A stretch of DNA of 64,000 nt from Brachionus plicatilis. Lineage: Eukaryota; Rotifera; Eurotatoria; Ploima; Brachionidae. Below the pieces are notes generated by a model that saw only the letters and a program-made list of their open reading frames with translations, did not search any database and was not told the DNA's origin. Made by a program: the position numbers and the translations under genes. Shown here piece by piece: positions 56,204 through 64,000 of the stretch. Numbering within the stretch: position 1 is the stretch's first letter; the number at the start of each line of letters is the position of its first letter. The stretch lies in assembly GCA_010279815.1 (NCBI GenBank), contig QEOQ01000191.1:194949-258948 (forward strand), written 5' to 3'.

Positions 56204-57090
56204 ATGTTTGTCAAACTAGAATTAGGCGTCCTGCAATTCGAAAGCATGATTAAAGAACTTATTGATATAGCTGAGAATCTTCAGGAAGATAATGAACAAA
56301 TGCATTTTAACACTAAAATTAACTCAATAGACAATCATTTATTAGTACAGAAGACATTAAAGACTGAATCCGAATTAATAAACCTGAGGAAAAGAAATAA
56401 ATTATAAACAGGTCAAAAAAATGGAAAAATCAGAGTCAGAGTCAATAAATATTGCCCAGCCGAGCTGGGTTCAAGCAGTAGCTAATCCGGGTCAACTTTC
56501 GATTACAGAGAAACATATGGACATGTGTATTGGGATGATGATTGATGGAAAAGATAGGGAACGTTGTAGTAAAAATGTAATCATATTCGGCATTGAGCAA
56601 GCAGATAAGGCGGAAATAAGAGAGAGATATGCAGATGATAGGGAATAAATTGACAAGTTACTTGTTGATCTTGGAATTCAAAATGAGAAAATAGTATCAT
56701 TAAAACGGTTTAGAGAAGAACCAGGTAATGTATACAGGCCACCCATTTGAGTCCAACTACAGACTGAAGGCGATAAGATAAGAATCTTATCTGCTGCTAA
56801 AAGACTAAGAGAATTCCCTTGTTACTCAAATGTATATAAATCCGGATTTAACCGATGCTGAGAGGAAATTGGATAGAGAGCTGAGGCAACAACGTAAAAG
56901 CAAGAACGAAGAAGACCAAAAAAATGGAACTGGACATCTTTACGGCTGGGGCATCAGAGGCTACCCGCTCAAGAGGTTTAAGACAGCGTCATTTAGCCGA
57001 ATGCTCATTAGTGAGACTTCGGGAACAAATAGGAGGCAATCTAGTCGTGATACATCGGACCACAAAATCGATTCTAACCTCCAAAAATAG
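56204..57090 (+). pseudogene. LINE ORF1 protein, decayed
   Basis: After an upstream start-like MDQQQQELPFEEDKEDPLIS (about 56004), the recognisable part is RCSKNVIIFGIEQADKAEIR, KLLVDLGIQNEKIVSLKRFR, VYINPDLTDAERKLDRELRQ QRK and a terminal LYGWGIRGYPLKRFK. This order matches ORF1 proteins of CR1/jockey-type LINEs, which are RNA-binding. Stops occur at about 56646 and 56748. Confidence 0.7.
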
Positions 57091-57240
57091 TAACAACAAT
57101 AACAAAAACCATCATTTTTACCCCCAAAATAATAAAATACAATCAAACCAATTACCCAAAATAATTAGTAAAAATACTAGATCTTGCCTTGATACTTCAA
57201 TTTTGATCAAATATCTAACCAAATACGCTAAAAATAATCC

Positions 57241-57415
57241 AAATATGCACAGAACCAGAGTTATTGATATTGATACTAAAGTAGAAAATCCGATTAATCT
57301 CACTTGTCTTTACTCAAATCCAACATCACTCACTAACAAAATCCCGGAATTGATGTCTAACATTGAAGAAAATTGTCCGGACGTCATGTGTTTTAGTGAA
57401 ACTGGTATCCATGAA
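57241..57415 (+). pseudogene. LINE endonuclease, N-terminal piece
   Basis: NLTCLYSNPTSLTNKIPELM and NCPDVMCFSETG form the start of the apurinic-type endonuclease that nicks target DNA. Broken by the following insertion. Confidence 0.75.
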
Positions 57416-58117
57416 TTTCGACAAACAATTTTCGAAAAATTAAAATTTGACAGAATAAATTCGACCAATAAAATTCGGCCAAAAAAAAATTAGACATGTT
57501 TTATTTAGACATTAATTTATTTGACACAAATATTCGACAAAAAAAAATCAATTAATCAATTTTAAATAAATTTTCTTTCAAGATAAAAAAAAATCTATTA
57601 TTTAATTATCAGATTATTTATATTCAATTAAAAAAGACAGAAATTTAAGATAAGACATGATATCACTTTGATTATATCCTAAAATGGCTTGATTCAATTT
57701 TTCTTCCAATACAATAAACCCCATTTTTCGACAATTTGGAAAATCAGTGTTGTTGCATCTCCAAGTTATTTTTCCGCTTTTTGATTTGTAATTAGACTTA
57801 TATTCATATTTTTTTTGATCGACTAAAAGCCAACTAGGTGTACCGTCTTTTTTGTTACGAGAAAACTAAATTAAATTTAGACCACCGTTCAAATTCAAGT
57901 GACCAAACAAACATGACAAGTCGTCCATTATTTATCTAATTTAGATAATTGTTTATGAAAATAAAAAAAAAAAGTGAAAAAAATAAATGACTAATCAAAT
58001 TTAGTCGAAATATATTTGTCAAATTTAAAAAAAGTTTGTCGAATTAACACATGTCGAACTTTTTTATGTCTAATTTAGTTAGTCGAATTTTGAGTTGTCG
58101 AAATAAACTTGTCGAAA
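57416..58117. mobile_element. Nested insertion with TTTCGACAA ends
   Basis: Starts TTTCGACAAACAATTTTCG and ends (reverse) TTTCGACAAGTTTATTTCGA. Repeated TTCGACAA / TTAGACAT units crowd both ends in mirrored orientation. It splits a LINE endonuclease. The interior holds a minus-strand FLYWCH-like fragment. SET motif codons occur on both sides of it (FSETG before, ISETW after), so the target duplication may be long or the junction rearranged. Confidence 0.6.
57640..57865 (-). pseudogene. FLYWCH-type zinc-finger fragment
   Basis: Minus strand: FSRNKKDGTPSWLLVDQKKY, EYKSNYKSKSGKITWRCNN, FPNCRKMGFIVLEEK. The series of hydrophobic start, Tyr, WxC and a second Cys fits the FLYWCH fold common in MULE transposase genes. 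The closing His pair is not evident. Confidence 0.5.
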
Positions 58118-58684
58118 ACTAGCATAATCAGTGAAACTTGGTTTACAGAACAAACCACTCAGCAAATTGAAGGTTATAAACTTTTTGTCAGAAATAGGAA
58201 CCAAAAAGCTCATGGAGGTGTCTGCATTTATATTAAGATTGATGTCAAATCTTTTGAATGTAAAGACAGTGAGTTCATCAACCAATCAATTGAACAAATT
58301 TGGTGTATGACAATTTTTGATAATGAAAAGGTACTTATTGGCTGCATATATAAACCACCTCACTTCAGGGACATTTCACCAATCTTTGAATCAATTAAAA
58401 AAGCAAGACGCCTTCTTGATTTAAAACTAGTGAGTGGAGTAATGATCTGTGGTGATTTTAATTTCTCAAATGTTATTGGGGATGAAGATTGTATACCTTT
58501 TACCAATATTAAGGATCTTATTTCAGCAGAGATGGGATTGATAGAAACACTAAAGGATGTTTTCTTTGCTCAAAATGTCAAATTTCCGACCTTTATTAAT
58601 AAGGAAAAACATTGCAAAAATACCCTAGAATATAACAGAATCCAGAGATCGGATTACCTATATAAAAACAAATCCACCACTCGG
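58118..58684 (+). pseudogene. LINE endonuclease, C-terminal piece
   Basis: ISETWFTEQ, GGVCIYIKIDVKSFEC, IGCIYKPPHFRD and VMICGDFNFSNVIGDED are successive conserved blocks of the endonuclease/exonuclease/phosphatase fold; GDFN is catalytic. The frame is open for 180 codons, then degrades (FKAS..FLGIKD) up to the EnSpm insertion. Confidence 0.8.
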
Positions 58685-59202
58685 TGATGTAAAACAAAGA
58701 CATATGGTGCTAACACGGGATTTCAATTTATGCTCGAATGCGAGGAAAACTGATAACTCATCAAAAAATCTAAATTATTTAAAAGCAAGTTTCTTAGGCA
58801 TAAAAGACAACCCGAGAAAAAAATTACGCGTTATTAAGACGTGTTTTAACGTGTAATTCTATATATTTAAATGCATAAATTAATGCGTTTTTTGACATAT
58901 TTTTTTAATTAAGAATCGTAACGCCTTTTTTTCGTTCAAACGCATTTTGACTATTTAAATAAATCGCATATAAACGCTCCCTTAATTTTTTTTTTTTTAA
59001 ATATTTGGCCTAATTTTGATCAATCTATTAAATCCAATTATTATAAGGTATCAATTTAAGATTTTTAAGTAGTTTTCAATTAGGGAATTATAATGTAATT
59101 AAGAGAGAAATGTTTTTTAGATAAGTGTTTATTTCAAAATAAAAATTATTTTTATAAATTCATTTAATTGGAAAAAAAAAATTAATCAAGATAAAAAACA
59201 AA

Positions 59203-60801
59203 TTATGAATCAATCGAAAACAATCGTTTCAAATTGAATTTGATAGAACGGCCTTTTCTATTGAAGTCACGCACAACAGACTTCCAAATAAGGTCATGTT
59301 TTTCTGCTGGTATTGTCTTGTACTTATACACAAGTGCTTCTTAAAATAAAAAATAACAATAAAAATAAAAATTATTAATTGATAATTTACCTCTTTAAAA
59401 CTTAACACGGTTAGGCGAGCAGGGTGGTCTTGACGTCTAATTTGATGCTATTAAAACACAGTTTTTTATTTCATCTTCCGAAAATAAAATTTTGCAACAC
59501 TCTATCGCCCATTCCTTTGGTTTTTTTCCATATACATCTTTTATTTGGTCTTTGTTATTATATACCTTAAAAAAATAAAATAAAACAATAAAATTTAATC
59601 TGGCAAAAAATTAGTGAGACTCATTTTCTAAGTCTTTCCTATTTTTCTACTTTTACTTTTTTACTATTCAATTAAGATGTGCTTTTTTATATTTTTCTTT
59701 TTTTTCTTTTAATTTAACTCACTTATTATTTAGATATCCCAATACAATTTATCATTTTATTCCTATTATATTAAATAAAAACGGAACAATTAGAACTAAA
59801 AAATTTCAATTAATTCAGAACATAAAATTTTACTAATTTTTCTTAAAGTCTTTAAGCACTGACGGCGGCTTTTGTATCTTTCCTTGGCCTTTTGGAATAA
59901 TAAAAATTTTAAAATTTTCTTTTAATTTTTGGAAACTTTAAAATTTACTTCTCCTATAAAGCAGGTTAATTGATTTAATAAATAAAATAAAATAATTTAT
60001 ATCTTACAAAAGTTTTCTCTCCAGCTGAATTTTGAATATCAAGTATTTTCTTCATTAGAATTTCATATTCTTGCTTCTGTTCACTGAACTTAGTATAAAT
60101 TTGTTTAGTAAACAAATCAAAAGTATCATTAGTGACCGGTTGTGCAAATGAATCGGTTGTGAGTTTAGAAATTGAAATTGAAGAAGATGAGCAAGGACCA
60201 AAACATTTATCAAAAAGATCAGTCTCCGTAATTAATTTTGGAATTCGCTCTTTTTCTTGAATTGAATTCTGTGACTTTAAACAAACCTGATTTTCTAAAA
60301 AAAGAAAATTATTATTATCCAGAAGCAATATGTAATTCTTTACTAGCCTTTTTCAACTTCACTTTCATCGGTTGTCTTTAGCGGCAAATTGAATGAATAT
60401 TTTTCAGCCATTTTCTGGACATAATCTAGTGACCTTAAAATAATTTCTAAAGTAAAAAAATTGTTATGTAATAAATAAACACTACCCTTTTTAAGAATTT
60501 TGACTTGATATAATTTAGAATAGTGTTTTACCTTTCCAAAAAAACTGTCTTTTTTATCTAAAATAACTAAACGTTCTGATACAATATCAAATCTATCAGG
60601 ACTTGAAATGAACTGGACCAAGTAAAATATTCGATTGTCCTCATTATCGTCATCATTATCTTGGTTAAATTTTTTCCTCATAAATTTTTCGGTTTTTGGA
60701 GTCTTTGATTTGCTTGCTATTGGTAAATTATCATCATCTTCACTTTCACTTAATATTAGAGTTCTTCTATGTTTTCTCTTTACCGGAGTAGAAAAAGACA
60801 T
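59203..60801 (-). CDS. BEN-domain-like accessory gene of the EnSpm-like transposon
   Basis: Exons on the minus strand: 60801 to about 60340 (MSFSTPVKRKHRRTLILSES, IFYLVQFISSPDRFDIVSER, YQVKILKKGSVYLLHNN), about 60299-60007 (ITETDLFDKCFGPCSSSSIS, YEILMKKILDIQNSAGEKT), about 59568-59394 (KPKEWAIECCKILFSEDEIK) and about 59345-59203 (VYKYKTIPAEKHDLIWKSVV, RDFNRKGRSIKFN). The C-terminal half resembles BEN domains (LFSxEEL...W..V...N...R), which bind DNA. Exon 1 is Ser/Glu/Asp and Lys/Arg rich, as in nuclear proteins. A frame change near 59430 and an unresolved first junction mean it may be partly decayed. A role in binding transposon ends is possible. Confidence 0.5.
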
Positions 60802-61094
60802 TTAAATCTAAGAAAATTGAAAATTTTTTTTTTTGTTTTTTTTTTTAGTGATGTTTTTAGCTTATGCTTTTTATAAAAAAAAGAATTATAAATTCTTCTA
60901 TTTTTAATCCTACAATAAGCTTAAAGTAATAAGTAAAAAGATAAAAGTTTGCTAAATGCTCTTTAGGTTGCTCTTATTTGTATTAACGCTCCCAATATTT
61001 TAAGTTTTCTGTTAAATTTCAATTATTAATTGATCATGACATATTTTTTGTCTTAAAAGTTTCAATTTCTTTTTAGAAAACATTTTGGCTAAAA

Positions 61095-63740
61095 ATGGAA
61101 GAAAATAGAGAGAATAATAAAGACCAAGAAAAAAATATCAGACAAAATCTAAAACAAAAAAAATATCGAGAAAAAAGAAAGGCGGATTTAGCAATTATAG
61201 ACCATCAGATTGATAACGAAATTTTTACAAAGAAAACATGTTTAACTGAATCTAATGATTTTAATTATGAATCACCATCTACATCTGAAGAAAAGAATTT
61301 AATTATTTCCAATGAGGTTCAATCTAATTTAACATATAGCACCAAAAATTCATATATTGAAGAATCAAGTGAAAGGTTCAATCTTTAATAACAAAAATAT
61401 TTTTGCTTAATTTTTTTTATTTACAGTGATGAGAGTTTTGTTAAAGATTACAAATTTCAAATAAAACCGATCTAATTTATCCCTATTCTATTGTCACAAA
61501 AGAAGATTTTGTTATTCTTTTAGAGTCTACAATGGATAAGATAGGAGTTGCAGAAACTAACAGAGATAAACTTTACAAATTTATCAAACTCATACTTCCA
61601 AGAGAGAGTAATATTCCAGACTCGTACAACATAATACGACAAAGCTTTAGAAAAAATCAAAAAATAATTAAAACTTTTATATGCTCATTTTGTAAAAACG
61701 AAATCAAGAAAGTAAATTCTAAAACAACTTGCCATAATGATACATGCACCTTTAATAGACAAATAAAAAAGAAATCAATAATTGAAATTTTTAATTCATG
61801 TGTCAAAGATCAAATTAAATTAATTCTTGATAACCATTATGACACTATTTTAAATTATCAAAGTAAGTGAAAATAAAACTTCGAATTTACATATAAAAAA
61901 TTTTTTTTTCAGAAGAAAAAATAAAGCAGAAAAATCAAATTTTTAGTGATATTATTACTGGAAATATTAATAAATTTGAACCAGGAGTTTTTAATTTAAT
62001 TTTATTTGCAGATGCCGTTAGTTACAATAAATCAGGTAACAATTCTATATGGACATTGTTGTTTTCAGTTGCTGGATTGCCTCCTCTCTTGCGGGGATCT
62101 TTTGAAAACATAATTATTCATTCTTCTTGGAGTGGATCAAGTCTAGATTTTAATTTATGGCTCAAAAAATATAATAGTGAAATAGATGATATCATCTTAA
62201 ATGGAATTCAATGGTGTGAAAAGAAAATAAATATCAAGATTTTAGGATTTATTTCAGATTCTCCCGCTCGATCAAAAGCTTGCAATTCTAACCAATTTAA
62301 TAGCTACTATGGGTGCATCAAATGTCTTCATCCTGGTCAAAGAATTAACAATGTTATGGTGTATCCTGTATTACCTAATATTTTTAATAGAACACATGAA
62401 ACATATTGTAAACAGCTTGAGAGAGCAAATTCTACAAAAATTTGTATAGAAGGGGTCAAAGGTTTTTCTTATTTATCAAACTGGATAAAAATACCTGATA
62501 ATGTGATAATCGACTACATGCATCTGAGTCTGATTGGTACATTCAAGAAAATGTTCAACAGCTTTTTTGATAGAAATAACTGGCACCATAATTTTTATCT
62601 AGGTAAATCTTTTTAATTAAAGATAGTGAAATTCTAAAAATTTTTATTAAATAAAAGGCAAAGTTATAAATTTTATTGATAATCGTCTGATGAATGTTAA
62701 ACTACCTACTGAAATAAAGAGAAAAACAAGACCAATTGAAGATAGACATTTTTATAAAGCTAATGAATTTAGGACAATATTATTCTATCTTTCATTCGGA
62801 ATCTTCAAAGGCATTTTAAAAGATATATATTTAATGAATTTATTGAAGTTTGTTATTTTCATGAGACTTTTGTGTCAAGATGAAATAACTAAAGAAGAAT
62901 TAAATGATGCTCAAAAAATAATTATTGATTTTATCACGGAGTTTGAATCTCTTTACGGTCAAATAAATATGACATCAAATCTTCACACTCATATTCACCT
63001 CCCAGAACAAGTAAAAAATTTTGGACCTTTAAACAAAACGTCATGCTTTCCTTTTGAAAATGTTTTCAAATAACACGTGATCTGTTTTACGGTAAAAGAA
63101 ATTATGAAGGACAAATAATCATGAATTTTGACCGAAGAAAGAATATAAAACAAAAATCAAAGCATTTTGTGATAAAGCTAAAAATGTTGAAATTCAATCT
63201 TATCTAAAAAATGAAATCTCTAATATTAAATCATGTTTCACCAAAAATCAATTAATAAATCCGCATCAAGTAGATTATTTTCAGTTAGTGGCTTTAGAAA
63301 AACAATTAATAGATGAATTTTGTCAAAAAAATCATATAATTAAAAATAATATAACTATTCTTAAAAGTAATAGAGCTTTATACAATAAATTAGAGTATCA
63401 TTCTGTTGATTATGACAGGAGGTTTGAATCTTTAAACAACAACTTAATGCAATATGAAAATGAAAAATCCTTGCTCTATGGCTGTATCATTCGTTTTTTT
63501 TCTATTAATTAGTCTTGTTTTGTTTTGGTAAAAAAATTTAAACAAAATAAAAAAGACTGTTTTTATAATAATTTTAGTATTGAATGCTCAAAATATAAAG
63601 ACAAGTTTTTTCAAATAGGAGAATTTGTTGAAATCTTTGAGCTAATAAAATTGGAAAGGATCAGTCGTCGCTGTATTTCAGTTAGTACAGATAATGGTCT
63701 TGTAATAAGCCTAACAAATGATTTAACAGAATTTGATTGA
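61095..63740 (+). pseudogene. EnSpm/CACTA-type transposase, multi-exon
   Basis: Starts MEENRENNKDQEKNIRQNL, a basic N-terminus, followed after an intron by a Cys-rich segment (CSFCKNEIKKVNSKTTCHND). The central tnp2-like region (62000-62600) has FADAVSYNKSGNNSIWTLLF, GLPPLLRGSFENIII, DSPARSKACNSNQFNSYYGC, IKCLHPG and VIIDYMHLSLIGTFKKMF. A following exon from 62657 holds a DUF4218-like part (HFYKANEFRTILFYLSFGIF, LYGQINMTSNLHTHIHLPEQ, SCFPFENVF). Introns after 61864 and near 62601-62656 have GT-AG borders. Frameshifts near 61463 and 63071 and others downstream break it. Domain order is that of animal EnSpm transposases. Confidence 0.8.
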
Positions 63741-63955
63741 ATCTTTTATACTAAAAATTTTTTTATTTGAATTTTTCATTTTTCATTATTTTAATATAAA
63801 TAAACGCGATTTAACTTCACGATTTTAAACATTTTTTAAGTGAATAAAAAAAAAACATATATTTTCCAAAAAACTAGTAAAATGTATAACTTTTTTTAAC
63901 GTTTTTTCAATAAACGCGACTTAACTCGACAAAAAACGCGTTTTTTTTTTCTCGG

Positions 63956-64000
63956 TTAGTTATCTAAACAGGACTGGGCTAAAATTTTTGAGAATATGGA
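63956..64000 (+). pseudogene. LINE ORF2 continuation past the EnSpm insertion
   Basis: LSKQDWAKIFENM fits the linker of CR1/jockey LINE ORF2 between endonuclease and reverse transcriptase. It pairs with the sequence before 58811. It runs off the window. Confidence 0.55.

Larger units (their letters stand above)
55979..58810 (+). mobile_element. CR1/jockey-like LINE, 5' part, nested insertions
   Basis: Holds ORF1 and the endonuclease of a non-LTR retrotransposon. It is interrupted at about 57416-58117 by a FLYWCH-bearing insertion and at about 58811 by an EnSpm-like transposon. The LINE seems to resume at 63956. It is full of stops and not active. Confidence 0.75.
58811..63955. mobile_element. 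EnSpm/CACTA-like DNA transposon
   Basis: About 5.15 kb, ends CCCGAGAAAAAAATTACGCG and (reverse) CCGAGAAAAAAAAAACGCG. Subterminal AAACGCG/AACGCATTT repeats are dense within 200 bp of both ends. The central transposase carries the tnp2-like and DUF4218-like regions of the EnSpm superfamily. A divergent accessory gene lies on the minus strand, with a 293-bp intergenic promoter region between the two starts. Frameshifts in the transposase mean this copy is not functional. It sits in the LINE, whose reading continues on the other side. Confidence 0.8.

Noticed and set aside
1..64000. CRISPR array or prokaryotic operon
   Set aside because: No regularly spaced direct repeats; the genes are spliced eukaryotic genes with poly(A) signals.

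Overview
The window is very AT-rich nuclear DNA from an invertebrate animal with motile cilia. It carries an axonemal dynein heavy chain gene, a cytosolic asparaginyl-tRNA synthetase, a secreted peptide precursor and a nuclear-type tRNA-Ser. Introns have GT-AG borders and AATAAA signals follow the genes. An AT-rich spiralian, for example a rotifer, would fit the composition and the kinin-like peptide, but nothing seen fixes the phylum.

Layout. 1-8.8 kb: decayed DNA transposons (Tigger/pogo remnant, palindromic elements, MITEs) and a possible LITAF-like coding fragment. 8.85-10.54 kb: intact, intronless asparaginyl-tRNA synthetase. 10.6-16.4 kb: intergenic DNA with a LINE that appears inverted at its 5' side and is cut by a clean MULE insertion with long terminal repeats and an exact 9-bp target duplication. 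16.387-42.512 kb: a complete DNAH6 gene, reconstructed as 12 exons with matching phases and 4170 codons; it has five tiny introns (49-107 bp) and six 1.8-3.0 kb introns, most of which carry MITEs or palindromes. 42.6-48.6 kb: intergenic, with a reverse-oriented LINE reverse transcriptase. 48.64-49.08 kb: a two-exon secreted precursor with an FxxWA-amide cleavage cassette, followed by tRNA-Ser(GCT) on the minus strand.

50-64 kb is a nest of mobile elements: ATTCC-type satellite tracts in inverted copies about 5.3 kb apart; a possible LTR-retroelement end; a TA-flanked Tc1/mariner-like element with a divergent accessory gene and a GC-rich fragment resembling a host gene; a LINE with ORF1 and endonuclease interrupted first by a FLYWCH-bearing insertion and then by a 5.1 kb EnSpm/CACTA-like transposon. 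That transposon has its own divergent, BEN-like accessory gene. The LINE reading resumes at the right edge.

The host genes show no operon-like linkage. The most interesting items are the candidate amidated neuropeptide, the clean MULE insertion, and the two DNA transposons that independently carry a divergent accessory gene of similar layout.
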